Assembly: GCA_002388665.1 (NCBI GenBank)
Contig: DGMY01000092.1
Span: 1 to 64,000 of the forward strand
Reading direction: 5' to 3'
Source: Opitutia bacterium UBA4506
GTDB taxonomy: Bacteria > Verrucomicrobiota > Verrucomicrobiia > Opitutales > Puniceicoccaceae
Length of the DNA stretch: 64,000 bases
Part shown: positions 8,504 to 17,541 of the stretch, piece by piece
How the letters are laid out: the number at the start of each line of letters is the position of its first letter
Position numbering within the stretch: the first letter of the stretch is position 1
Translations under genes and position numbers: made by a program
Notes under the pieces: generated by a model
The model's database searches: none
Seen by the model: the letters and a program-made list of their open reading frames with translations, nothing else
What the model was told of the DNA's origin: nothing

Positions 8504-11500
8504 TCATTGCGACGACCGCGGGTGGACTTCCACCGAAAACCATCGGTAGATCGCCGGAAGCACTAGCAGCGTCAGTGCCGTCGAGGAGACCAACCCGCCG
8601 ATGACAACGACCGCCAGCGGCCGCTGGACCTCACTCCCCGTACCCGAGGCAAGCAATAGAGGCACCAGCCCAAGCGCCGTAGTACCCGCGGTCATCAGCA
8701 CAGGCCTTACCCGCAAGCAAGCGGCTTGAACACTGGCTTCGTCCAGCCCGACACCGTCACGAACCAACTGGTTCAAATAGGTGACTAAAACCATTCCGTT
8801 GCCCAGGGCGATTCCGAACAACGCGATGAATCCGATACTCGACGGAACCGATAAATTCTCACCAGCAATCCAAAGAGCAACGACTCCCCCCACCAGAGCG
8901 AGTGGAATGTTGAAGAGAATCAAAACGGTATTTTTGATCGAGCCGAAGGAAAGATAGATCAAAAACCCTATGAGAACCAAGGTCACAGGAACGACCAAAG
9001 CCAATCGCCGGTTTGCCTCGGTCTGCAATTCATACTGCCCTCCCCAGGTGAGGATATATCCGGCGGGCAGATCAATATTCGCATCAATTGCATCCCGTGC
9101 CTCTTGGACAAAGCCTCCCAGATCTCTGCCGACTACATTCGATTGAATTTGAAGGTAGCGCTCAGTATTCTCCCGTACGATCGACAGCGGGCCCTCCACC
9201 TCTTCAACCACAGCGATCTCTGACAAGGGAATCAACGCGCCTTCCGGGGTCCGAACGATCAAGCGATCCAGGTCTTCGACGGAATCCCGCGCATCCTCCC
9301 GATAACGCACATAGATATCAAATCGTCGTACTCCCTCATAGATCTCGCCCGCTTCGACGCCCCCAACGGCAGCCTCGATGAGAGACTGCACTTCGGAAAG
9401 ATTGAATCCAAACCGAGAGATTGCGTCCCTGTCCGGGCGGATCACGATCTGAGGCGCACCCGAGAGCTGGCCAATCTGCACGTCTGCCGAACCGGCGACC
9501 CCTCGCACCACCTCGGCGATCTCTGCCCCCTTTTCTTCAAGAACTCTCAGGTCAGGACCAAATAATTTTATCGCTAACTGAGATTTTGTGCCGCCAATCA
9601 GCTCATCGACTGAGAGTTGAATGGGCTGGGTCATGTTGGCTTGAACTCCCGGCATTCCCTCCAACTGATCACGCATGGCATTCTCGATATCAACCTGAGT
9701 ATATCCACTGCGCCATTCCGAGGAGTCCTTCAGGACCACCATCATATGTACCGAGTTAATCGGATCGGCATGTGCCCCTACTTCTCCCCGCCCTATTCGG
9801 GAAATCGCCTGCGCGATCTCCGGGATCTCCAGCAATCTGCGCTCGGCAATCAGGCTATTTCGCTTCGTCTCCTCCAATGTGACGGACGGTGCCATGGTCA
9901 GGTTGGCAATGATATCTCCCTCCATGAGCCGCGGAGTAAACTCTGAACCCAACCGGGGAAACACTGCTGCGCCGGCGAGGAGGAGGAGTACAGCCAAGAC
10001 AACCGCAACCCATCTCTTCTTCACAAGAAATGCAATTACCGGACGATAGAAGCACACTAGAAGTCGAACGATCCATACATCCCGGGAACTTTTAATGCTC
10101 TTTCCTGAACGAACTACAGAGCGAGAGAAGAAGAGGACAGAAAAGACTGGAGCGGCAAAAAGCGCGTAGATCAAAGATCCCACCATCGCCAATGAAACCG
10201 TGTAAGCCAAAGGCCGGAACATCTTCCCCTCCACTCCCTGGAGCGTAAACAAAGGGAGAAACACTAGCACCACGATGAAGATCGCAAACGTGATCGGCCT
10301 CGCCACTTCTTTACAAGCTCGGGCAATAATCGACAACTTAGGCTCCGACTCATTAGACGATCTAAGCATCCGGTCCGTATTCTCAACCATGACAATGGTA
10401 CCATCCACCATCATTCCGATCGCAATCGCCAGTCCTCCGAGTGACATTAGGTTCGCCGATATGCCCAGGTAATACATAGCGATAGTCGCGAAGAGCACCG
10501 AAAAGGGAATCGACAGCGCGACCACTACACTCGGACGAAAACCTCCGATAAACACCAATAGGATTAACACGACCAATCCGACTCCTTGAATCAGTGATTG
10601 CATGACGGTATTCACAGCACCCTGAACCAAGGTCTTTTGTTCGTAGTAGGAATCAATAATGATCCCATCGGGTAGAGCCTCCTCGATCTGGACGAGCTTC
10701 TTCTCCACTTCCGCAATTACCGTCGATGAATTGGTTCCGTAGAGTTTAATCACCATACCCGAAACGACTTCTTCTCGCCCGTTCCGCGTCTGCAATCCTT
10801 GGCGGATTTCCCCTCCAATCTCAATCGTGGCCAAATCATCCAGGAAAACCGGCGTGCCTCCTTCATGGGCTACCACAATTTTCTCGAGATCCTCGCGACC
10901 ACCCAAAAGGCCCTCCGAGCGCAAAATAAACATCTCGCCATTTCGCTCGATCGACTGCCCTCCTACGTTCTCATTGTTCTCTTTGATCCGCTCGATGATC
11001 TCATGCAGGGAAACGTTATAACGGAGGAGCTCCTCCGGATCGACGTTTACCTGAAATTGCTTTACGAATCCACCGATCCCCAGCACCTCAGTCACGCCTG
11101 GAACAGTCTGGAGGTGGTACTTTACCACCCAATCCTGGAGAGACCGAAGATCCTCCAACGAATATTCTCCTGTAGTATCGACAAGGTTGTAGTAGAGGAC
11201 TAACCCCTGCCCTGTGGAAATAGGTCCCATCTCTGGTTCTCCAAAACCATCGGGAATGGATTCCCTCGCTTCACCGAGACGTTCCCCAACTACCTGACGA
11301 GCAAAGTAAATGTCGGTTCCTTCTTCAAAATATACGCTGACCACCGAGAGTCCAAAATTTGAGATGGATCGAATTTCTTCCACCTTCGGTAACCCGCTCA
11401 TCGCAGCCTCCACAGGAAAGGTGATAAATTTCTCAACTTCTTCCGGCCCGAGCCCCGAAGTCACCGTAAATACTTGGACCAGCACCGGCGAGACATCGGG

Positions 11501-11617
11501 AAAGGCATCAACTGGTAATTTTTTGTACCCCGCAAAACCTGCGGCCATCACGGCAAGGGTCAGCAATACGACGACAAGTTTGTTCCGTAGAACAGTGTCA
11601 ATTATTCGATCAAACAT
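8504..11617 (-). CDS. Heavy-metal efflux RND pump (CusA/CzcA family)
   Basis: Inner-membrane proton-driven pump of the HME-RND family, 1,037 residues with the usual twelve-helix, two-loop repeat plan. The TM4 proton-relay segment reads 'AIAIGMMVDGTIVMVEN', closer to the monovalent-metal CusA form than to the CzcA form with its DFG. The ATG at 11617 is chosen because it follows a strong GGGAGG ribosome site 8 bases upstream and gives the family N-terminus 'MFDRIIDTVLRNKL'. It is the last gene of the efflux operon, 16 bases after the fusion protein. The metal specificity is not settled: the partner is His-rich, which is more usual for zinc, cobalt or cadmium systems. Confidence 0.92.
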   Translation of the reverse strand: MFDRIIDTVLRNKLVVVLLTLAVMAAGFAGYKKLPVDAFPDVSPVLVQVFTVTSGLGPEEVEKFITFPVEAAMSGLPKVEEIRSISNFGLSVVSVYFEEGTDIYFARQVVGERLGEARESIPDGFGEPEMGPISTGQGLVLYYNLVDTTGEYSLEDLRSLQDWVVKYHLQTVPGVTEVLGIGGFVKQFQVNVDPEELLRYNVSLHEIIERIKENNENVGGQSIERNGEMFILRSEGLLGGREDLEKIVVAHEGGTPVFLDDLATIEIGGEIRQGLQTRNGREEVVSGMVIKLYGTNSSTVIAEVEKKLVQIEEALPDGIIIDSYYEQKTLVQGAVNTVMQSLIQGVGLVVLILLVFIGGFRPSVVVALSIPFSVLFATIAMYYLGISANLMSLGGLAIAIGMMVDGTIVMVENTDRMLRSSNESEPKLSIIARACKEVARPITFAIFIVVLVFLPLFTLQGVEGKMFRPLAYTVSLAMVGSLIYALFAAPVFSVLFFSRSVVRSGKSIKSSRDVWIVRLLVCFYRPVIAFLVKKRWVAVVLAVLLLLAGAAVFPRLGSEFTPRLMEGDIIANLTMAPSVTLEETKRNSLIAERRLLEIPEIAQAISRIGRGEVGAHADPINSVHMMVVLKDSSEWRSGYTQVDIENAMRDQLEGMPGVQANMTQPIQLSVDELIGGTKSQLAIKLFGPDLRVLEEKGAEIAEVVRGVAGSADVQIGQLSGAPQIVIRPDRDAISRFGFNLSEVQSLIEAAVGGVEAGEIYEGVRRFDIYVRYREDARDSVEDLDRLIVRTPEGALIPLSEIAVVEEVEGPLSIVRENTERYLQIQSNVVGRDLGGFVQEARDAIDANIDLPAGYILTWGGQYELQTEANRRLALVVPVTLVLIGFLIYLSFGSIKNTVLILFNIPLALVGGVVALWIAGENLSVPSSIGFIALFGIALGNGMVLVTYLNQLVRDGVGLDEASVQAACLRVRPVLMTAGTTALGLVPLLLASGTGSEVQRPLAVVVIGGLVSSTALTLLVLPAIYRWFSVEVHPRSSQ

Positions 11618-11633
11618 CTTAAGATCCTCCCGA

Positions 11634-12731
11634 TTAGTGCTGATGACCCACAAAGGAATCCTTCGACATCTCTGCCTTCAGAGAGATCGGGTTGCGAACG
11701 ACAATCCTCTCTTTCGGCTCGAGTCCCGAAATCACTTCCCACTGCTCTCCGTCGCTCCTTCCCAGTTCCAAGGGTCTCACTTCAAAACCTTCTGCTGTCT
11801 GCACAAAAACGGAAGGGCGATCTTCGACGACCAGGACAGCGCTACGCGGAACTGACAGACGAACCTGAGATTCTTCAACAAGTACCCTCCCCTGGATGAA
11901 CTCTCCCGGTTTCCATTTACCCGAACGGTTGTCCACTTCTACCCGGGCCAATCCCGTCCTCGTGTGCTTATCGATACTGGGAGAGACATAGACAACCTTC
12001 CCTTCATACGCATCTTCATCATGCCTACAGCGGACAGTTGCCAGAGAACCCTTTTGAATCTCATTCATATCCTGTTGGTAGACTCGAAGATCCGCCCACA
12101 CGGTCGACAAATCCGCTACTGTGAAAAGTCTCGCTCCCGCTTCAACAGTCTCTCCGGGCGTAATGTCATAGCGCACAACGACCCCGTCGATTGGAGCGGT
12201 CAATGTAAAGGCGACCAAGGTATCTGAACTTTCGAGAAGCGCCATCACATCACCCTTCTTTACGGCATCTCCCAGGCGTAACTTGATCTCGGTGACGGTG
12301 CCCGCAAAACGAGGCGTCACATACGCCATTCTCTCCCGGTTGAAATCGATCTCACCCGGCAACCGAACCGCTCGTTGCAGGGTCCCCGAGGTAACCTCCG
12401 ACACTTCGATCCCAAATTCCCGTACAATCTCTGGAGAAAGTTCAACCACCCCATCACGGTGACCTTCTTCGCGACTATGCCCGTGACTACTGTGGTCCTC
12501 ATGCTCGTCGCTGCTGCCGTGATCGTGGCTATCATGTTCATCGTGGCTATGTCCGGAATGATCGTCATGAGTCGCATTCTCCCCATCACCGCCGTGCCCG
12601 GAATGACCATGGTCCTCTCCTGCCGCCCAAAGATTTCCGTGGATCATCAAAGTTGCAGAGAGTGCAACCCAACCCAAACGGGCGCCCTGTTTCTTGTTTT
12701 TTATATAAGAGGTCATATTAGAAAATTTCAT
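11634..12731 (-). CDS. Periplasmic membrane-fusion protein of metal efflux, His-rich N-terminus
   Basis: Adaptor linking the RND pump to its outer-membrane channel. After an N-terminal signal/anchor (about residues 17-37) comes a segment of about 55 residues packed with His, Asp, Glu and Ser ('HGHSGHGGDGENATHDDHSG' and on), likely a metal-binding or chelating tail. The barrel-sandwich/lipoyl and beta-barrel domains follow ('VTPRFAGTVTEIKLRLGDAV', 'TLTAPIDGVVVRYDITPGE', 'VWADLRVYQQDM'), typical of CusB/CzcB. Middle gene of the operon. The start is uncertain within a few codons (a second ATG lies five codons in). Confidence 0.9.
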   Translation of the reverse strand: MKFSNMTSYIKNKKQGARLGWVALSATLMIHGNLWAAGEDHGHSGHGGDGENATHDDHSGHSHDEHDSHDHGSSDEHEDHSSHGHSREEGHRDGVVELSPEIVREFGIEVSEVTSGTLQRAVRLPGEIDFNRERMAYVTPRFAGTVTEIKLRLGDAVKKGDVMALLESSDTLVAFTLTAPIDGVVVRYDITPGETVEAGARLFTVADLSTVWADLRVYQQDMNEIQKGSLATVRCRHDEDAYEGKVVYVSPSIDKHTRTGLARVEVDNRSGKWKPGEFIQGRVLVEESQVRLSVPRSAVLVVEDRPSVFVQTAEGFEVRPLELGRSDGEQWEVISGLEPKERIVVRNPISLKAEMSKDSFVGHQH

Positions 12732-12751
12732 GTTATCGTATGTATTCGTAA

Positions 12752-14032
12752 TTATTTAACTGATACCGGAAGAAGAATGTCCCGGATAGACTGTCGCGCA
12801 TCCAAATATCTACGCACCCCGTCAATACGAGCCTCCCGCAACCCAAATAGCTCTTTTCTGCTATTGAGCACGGCCACTTGGTTCAGCCTCCCGCGCCGAT
12901 AGAGTTCCTCTACTTCCCGGAGAGCTAGATTCGCCGCGGGGATTAACTCGTTATCGATGCTCGATACATCAGCCGCAGCAGACCGGAGTGATTGCCATGC
13001 ACGCTGAAGTTGAACAAGCATCCTCCTTCGTTCCGTCTCTCTCTCAAATTCGACAGATCTGAGAGCGGAACGGGCCGTCCGGATGTTTCCCCGATTTTGA
13101 TCCAGGAATGGGAGAGGTACGGCCACACTCGCGACAAACCCCATATTTCCATCCTCTTCATTGAAATAGCGCGCACCTCCAAAAACCTCCCAGTCGGGGG
13201 TGCCCATTGCCTCTTCCAGGGCAACTACTGCTTTCCTTCGCTCAGATTCCACTTCAAACCCACGCAATCGAACCGAACTTTCAAGCGCTTCGACAAGGGT
13301 CGACCACGAGGGGACCTGGCCGTCCAAAACTGGATCCCCTTCCACCGCAAGCGCCACCGACGGATCCATTCCCAAGTATGCTGCCAAATCCCCCCTCGCC
13401 GCGTCCAACTCCCGCATGGCCTGGTCCAGAGCGAATTGTTGGAGACGCACCGAGAGCTGTGTCCGCACTTCTTCAGCACGTGAAGCACTCGCCTTCTCCA
13501 CCAGCTCCTTTGAAACTTCATAGCCCTGCTCAGCCAGTTCCAATTCTTCGCGACGCAGCGCTACGGTTTCCTCCGCGAGCAGAGTGGCCGCGAAGACCCG
13601 GTAGACATCCGCCTCCAGCTCCGCTCTTGCCTGCTGGATCTGCCAATCCAGAACCGTTCGATTCTGATGCTCGATCGCCACCCGAAGATCCCGTTTGCCC
13701 GCGGTCTCGATAATCTGGCTAACCCCGAGGGTCAGCTCCAAACCCTTGACTCCGCTGATCGGCCCGGTCCCCAGAAAATTCTCGGCCTCCGCAGCAAGAA
13801 CCGGATTCGGTCTGCTGCCAGCCTGTTCGATCTGTCCTTCGACCCCGTTGCGCCTCTCGGCCAACAGCTGAAACCGAGGATCATTCTGGTAGGCCAACCG
13901 CAAGGCCTGCTCTATCCGTACCGGTGAATCGAAGAGGTGATCGGGTGGATCCCCCTCCGGTGGATCGGCGTAAACTGCCGCAGCTGAGAGTAACAATGAG
14001 AGAAAACTGTTCTGAAATATAGTTGAGTTCAT
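12752..14032 (-). CDS. TolC-family outer-membrane channel of metal efflux (CusC/CzcC type)
   Basis: Outer-membrane factor of 426 residues. A signal peptide is visible from the ATG at 14032 ('MNSTIFQNSFLSLLLSAAAV'); a longer frame upstream would bury it. Two repeats of long alpha-helices follow, with the repeated start pattern 'IEQALRLAYQNDPRFQLLAE' and the later 'PFLDQNRGNIRTARSALRSV'. It forms the exit duct for the tripartite pump with the two downstream genes, 20 bases from the fusion-protein start. Specificity follows the pump. Confidence 0.88.
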   Translation of the reverse strand: MNSTIFQNSFLSLLLSAAAVYADPPEGDPPDHLFDSPVRIEQALRLAYQNDPRFQLLAERRNGVEGQIEQAGSRPNPVLAAEAENFLGTGPISGVKGLELTLGVSQIIETAGKRDLRVAIEHQNRTVLDWQIQQARAELEADVYRVFAATLLAEETVALRREELELAEQGYEVSKELVEKASASRAEEVRTQLSVRLQQFALDQAMRELDAARGDLAAYLGMDPSVALAVEGDPVLDGQVPSWSTLVEALESSVRLRGFEVESERRKAVVALEEAMGTPDWEVFGGARYFNEEDGNMGFVASVAVPLPFLDQNRGNIRTARSALRSVEFERETERRRMLVQLQRAWQSLRSAAADVSSIDNELIPAANLALREVEELYRRGRLNQVAVLNSRKELFGLREARIDGVRRYLDARQSIRDILLPVSVK

Positions 14033-14135
14033 AGAATTTCTGTATTCGGAAAAATCCGACTCTATGGCCGATGCCAGAGAGGATGAATCGACCGGGAGCC
14101 CTTCCCCCAGCCTAGACAAGGCAGTACAGAAACTC

Positions 14136-14603
14136 TCAGATTCTCAGCTGAATCTGCTCCGCAATTCCGACAGAAATCGCCTGCGGGAGCTCAGCACTCG
14201 CTGAACTCAAATTCGATGAACTCGTCAATGACGGTGCGTCAAAGACGTCGCTCAACCGAAACAGTAAACCATTGAACAACAAATGCTCGCTCGGGGGAGT
14301 AACCACCAGGCGTGGTCCCGCCAATGGTGCCACTGCGTCCACTTCGACACGAACGTCGATACAATCGCTTTCTTCGATTTCACAAGACCTCAAACTGGTC
14401 TCAATTGAAGAATGCTCTCCTTCCTCAGAATGGATTGATTCCGAATGGGTTGCGAAGAAATGAGCATCCCCTTCTGCGTGCATACACAGCATCAGCGCCT
14501 CAGCACCACCTACAACGGATTGTAAGGAGATGCACAAAAGAAGCACAAACGATCTGCAAAATTGCACGGGCGAATCCAAATATGAGGGGGCCCGATAAGT
14601 CAA
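14136..14603 (-). CDS. Small secreted Cys/His-containing protein heading the metal-efflux operon
   Basis: About 150 residues with a hydrophobic signal-like stretch ('RSFVLLLCISLQSVVGGAEA'), followed by a short region rich in Cys, His, Glu and Asp ('LCMHAEGDAHFFATHSES', then two further Cys in 'LRSCEIEESDC'), then a non-descript C-terminal half. I do not recognise a named family. Position just upstream of the TolC-type gene, on the same strand, suggests it belongs to the efflux operon and could bind metal in the periplasm; this is inference. The start is uncertain: TTG at 14603, or a GTG at 14567 directly before the signal peptide. Confidence 0.6.
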   Translation of the reverse strand: MTYRAPSYLDSPVQFCRSFVLLLCISLQSVVGGAEALMLCMHAEGDAHFFATHSESIHSEEGEHSSIETSLRSCEIEESDCIDVRVEVDAVAPLAGPRLVVTPPSEHLLFNGLLFRLSDVFDAPSLTSSSNLSSASAELPQAISVGIAEQIQLRI

Positions 14604-14775
14604 GAGCCCAAGAAAGTTTCAAAACACAGTCGGTCGACCTCTCCCACCCGTAGACGAGGCAGGTAGTTGGTTGGTTGGGCAGATCGGACGTCTCAGGGAG
14701 ATTCCCATCGAATTCTCAGAAGGCGCGAAAGCGAACTTGCCCCAAGGCAGGAATCTCGGGAACATGCGGGCGCCT

Positions 14776-16089
14776 ATGACAAAAATTCTCCTCATTGGGT
14801 CCGGTGCGAGAGAGCACGCCATCTTCAAAGCGCTCCTACGCTCGAACGAAAGCCCTGAAATTCAAGTATTCGGTAGCACGGTAAACCCCGGCCTATCCGG
14901 TCAAGCTGCCGCGTACACCAGCGGGCCGATGACGGATCCCGAAGCAGTGGTCCAGTTTGCGAAGAAATCAGCTTCGGACCTCGCGATTGTCGGCCCCGAA
15001 GCCCCATTGGACGCCGGAGTCGCCGACGCTCTCGTGGAGGCAGGCATCCCGACCGCCGGCCCTCTCAAAGCGCTCGCACAGATCGAGTCCAGCAAGGGAT
15101 TTGCCCGCGATCTCTTACAGGAATACGGAATCCCCGGCTCCCCCGCCTATCGCCGCTTTACTTCCCTACAGGGAGTCGATGGATTTCTCGCAGAGCTAAA
15201 CGGTCATTTCGTCGTAAAGGCGGACGGCCTGATGGGTGGAAAAGGCGTGAAGGTCTCCGGAGAACATCTCTCCAGCGAGAAAGAAGCCCTGTCCTGGTGC
15301 CGCGAGATCGTCGATTCGGGATCCGAGTTCGTCATCGAGGAGAAGTGCGTGGGCCCGGAATTCTCGCTCTTCACTTTCAGTGACGGAAAATCGGTTGTCC
15401 ACTCCCCACTGGTGCAGGACCACAAACGCGCCTACGTCGGGGACACTGGCCCCAACACCGGAGGAATGGGAAGCTACTCAATGCCCGACCACCGGATGCC
15501 GTTCACCGATGAGTCGGACTACCGTGCAGCCGCCGAGATGAACGAAAAGACTCTCGAGGCTCTGGCGTCGAAAACCGGCTCTCCCTATCGTGGAATTCTC
15601 TACGGTGGCTTCATGGCAACCGCAGATGGAATCCGATTGATTGAGTACAACGCTCGTTTCGGCGACCCCGAGTGCATGAACCTCCTCACACTGTTTGAGG
15701 GCAATTTTCTCGCCGCGGTCCGTGGGATGGCCACCGGCACTCTTGATCCGTCCAGCATCTCGTTTCGCAAAGAGGCCAGTGTTTGCAAATACCTCGTTCC
15801 CGAAGGCTATCCCGACAGCCCGAAAAAACTCTTCCCCATCGATCTGAGTGCGGTCGCCGATTGCCGTGATCTTTACCTGGGATCCGTGGATGAGAGGGAC
15901 GGACAACTGTTAGCAGCCGGTTCGAGAACCCTCGCCTTCGTCGGAACCGGGCCCACCCTGGCCGAAGCTGAAGCGGCAGCCGAAGCCCTCGCGGTAAAGG
16001 TACCGGGTCCACTCTTCCACCGACCCGATATTGGCACCTCTGAACTGGTGCAGAAACGAATTGATTTGATCAAGAGTCTACGGGGATGA
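14776..16089 (+). CDS. purD: Phosphoribosylamine-glycine ligase
   Basis: ATP-grasp enzyme joining phosphoribosylamine and glycine to give GAR, the second step of purine synthesis. The N-terminus 'MTKILLIGSGAREHAIFKAL' is the family start, which fixes the ATG at 14776 rather than upstream codons. Further landmarks are 'VVKADGLMGGKGV', 'DHKRAYVGDTGPNTGGMG' and 'LIEYNARFGDPECM' (Mg/ATP site). At 437 residues it is near the usual length. The stop overlaps the purN start (ATGA), so the two are translationally coupled. Confidence 0.96.
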   Translation: MTKILLIGSGAREHAIFKALLRSNESPEIQVFGSTVNPGLSGQAAAYTSGPMTDPEAVVQFAKKSASDLAIVGPEAPLDAGVADALVEAGIPTAGPLKALAQIESSKGFARDLLQEYGIPGSPAYRRFTSLQGVDGFLAELNGHFVVKADGLMGGKGVKVSGEHLSSEKEALSWCREIVDSGSEFVIEEKCVGPEFSLFTFSDGKSVVHSPLVQDHKRAYVGDTGPNTGGMGSYSMPDHRMPFTDESDYRAAAEMNEKTLEALASKTGSPYRGILYGGFMATADGIRLIEYNARFGDPECMNLLTLFEGNFLAAVRGMATGTLDPSSISFRKEASVCKYLVPEGYPDSPKKLFPIDLSAVADCRDLYLGSVDERDGQLLAAGSRTLAFVGTGPTLAEAEAAAEALAVKVPGPLFHRPDIGTSELVQKRIDLIKSLRG

Positions 16090-16685
16090 GCCACGGCGAC
16101 AAAGTATCCGTCGGTATTCTCGGCTCGACCCGTGGAAGCGCCCTCCGGCCCATCGTCCAAGAGTGGCACAACAACACTCTCGGGGTCGACTTGTCCGTCG
16201 TGGTATCCAACCGAAAGTCAGCCGGAATCCTCGAATTTGCCCAAGAAGAGAAGATTCCCGCGGTCCACGTAACCGCAAAAGATCGTGATCGCATCGAGTT
16301 CGACCGTGCGGTTAGCGCCGTCCTTCACGAGCATGGTGTCCAGCTCGTCCTCATGATCGGATACATGCGGATTGTTTCGCCCCCTTTTGTAGAGGAGTGG
16401 AGGGGCCGCTTGCTCAACATCCACCCTTCTCTTTTGCCTCGCCACGGCGGGCTCATGGATCTGGATGTTCATCGATCTGTCCTCGCGGCCAATGACACCG
16501 AGACCGGTTGCACTCTTCATCTTGCAGAGGAAGAGGTAGACGCGGGGAAGATCGTTCTCCAAAAGCGATGCCCCGTCCTCCCGAGCGACACCCCGGAGAC
16601 CCTTAAGGACAAGGTTCAGAAACTCGAAGGTGATTCCTTTCTCGAACTGTTAAGAAACCCTCGCAACTTTCTGAATCTCGACTGA
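16086..16685 (+). CDS. purN: Phosphoribosylglycinamide formyltransferase
   Basis: Transfers the formyl group from 10-formyl-tetrahydrofolate to GAR, the step directly after PurD. Catalytic Asn and His lie in 'LLNIHPSLLPRHGG' and the Asp in 'LHLAEEEVDAGKIV'. The phosphate loop near the N-terminus reads 'ILGSTRGSALRPIV', where the common form has a Gly-rich 'SGxGSN', a modest deviation. Length 199 is normal. It overlaps purD by 4 bases and is convergent with the pseudouridine synthase. Confidence 0.93.
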   Translation: MSHGDKVSVGILGSTRGSALRPIVQEWHNNTLGVDLSVVVSNRKSAGILEFAQEEKIPAVHVTAKDRDRIEFDRAVSAVLHEHGVQLVLMIGYMRIVSPPFVEEWRGRLLNIHPSLLPRHGGLMDLDVHRSVLAANDTETGCTLHLAEEEVDAGKIVLQKRCPVLPSDTPETLKDKVQKLEGDSFLELLRNPRNFLNLD

Positions 16686-16701
16686 CCAGAGGAGAAGTGG
16701 G

Positions 16702-17478
16702 CTACACCTCGGTGATGCTCTTGAGGTCCTCCGGTAACGGGGCCAGCAACGGTGGCAGATCCAGGTTGTTCTCCATTGACCACTCCCCGCAGTGCAAGGC
16801 CTGGCGATGGAATGGAAGGCATTGAGCGAGGCGGTCGGTCCACCCTTCCCGGCAAAACTCCAAGTATAGAGTTTCATCCGTGCCGTAGAGTTTGTCCCCC
16901 ACCAGAGGCAACCCAATGAACTGGGCATGCACACGGATCTGGTGTTTGCGCCCTCCATCCGTAGTCACCCGGCACAACGTTCGCGCTCCCAGGTCCCGAA
17001 CCGGTTCGAAGTGGGTTCTGATCTTGGGGTCCCGCTCCGTCGGGTGGGCGCACATTTTCACGCGGACCTCGCTTGTCTTGTCAGGAATGATCCGCGCTTC
17101 CACCGTTCGTGGAGAGTCGAGAACTCCTTCCAATACCGCATGATAGCTTTTCGATACAATCCGGGCTTCCACTCCCATCTGCAAAGTACGGGCCGCGCCT
17201 CGGTCCTTTGCAAAAATAACGATTCCGCTGGTTTCCCGATCCAATCGACTTACGAGATGCATTCGCTCGAGGTCCAAATATCGCTTCGCTGCTCCCACTA
17301 AACTAGAGCCTGGCCCCTTTTTAGACGGATGACAGACCAGCCAGCCCGGCTTATCCACTGCGAGAACTCGCTCGTTCTCGAACAGGATGGAATCGACAAA
17401 CTCTTCCGCAGAAATCTCGGGAGCGTCGGCCTGAATTGCCCGCGGATCGGGAAGAGGTCTCTCAGGGGTATCAGGCAT
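16702..17478 (-). CDS. RluA-family pseudouridine synthase
   Basis: Isomerises uridine to pseudouridine in rRNA or tRNA. The catalytic aspartate lies in 'HLVSRLDRETSGIVIFAK', and the C-terminal family motif is 'KHQIRVHAQFIGLPLVGDKL'. No S4 RNA-binding domain is seen; the protein starts shortly before 'VLAVDKPGWLVCHP'. The ATG at 17478 gives 258 residues and leaves 63 bases to the divergent next gene; an ATG at 17529 would collide with it. The target site is not predictable; RluA/TruC-like or RluC/D-like are all possible. Confidence 0.88.
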   Translation of the reverse strand: MPDTPERPLPDPRAIQADAPEISAEEFVDSILFENERVLAVDKPGWLVCHPSKKGPGSSLVGAAKRYLDLERMHLVSRLDRETSGIVIFAKDRGAARTLQMGVEARIVSKSYHAVLEGVLDSPRTVEARIIPDKTSEVRVKMCAHPTERDPKIRTHFEPVRDLGARTLCRVTTDGGRKHQIRVHAQFIGLPLVGDKLYGTDETLYLEFCREGWTDRLAQCLPFHRQALHCGEWSMENNLDLPPLLAPLPEDLKSITEV

Positions 17479-17541
17479 AATTCGAACGTTTGCGGTTTTT
17501 GGATTTGGTAATCGGCGGGGAACTTGCATGATCTCGGATCG

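Noticed and set aside
12375..12902. A hydrophobic 175-codon frame opposite the His-rich region
   Set aside because: It is the antisense of His/Asp codons, which gives Val/Met-rich sequence; not an independent gene.
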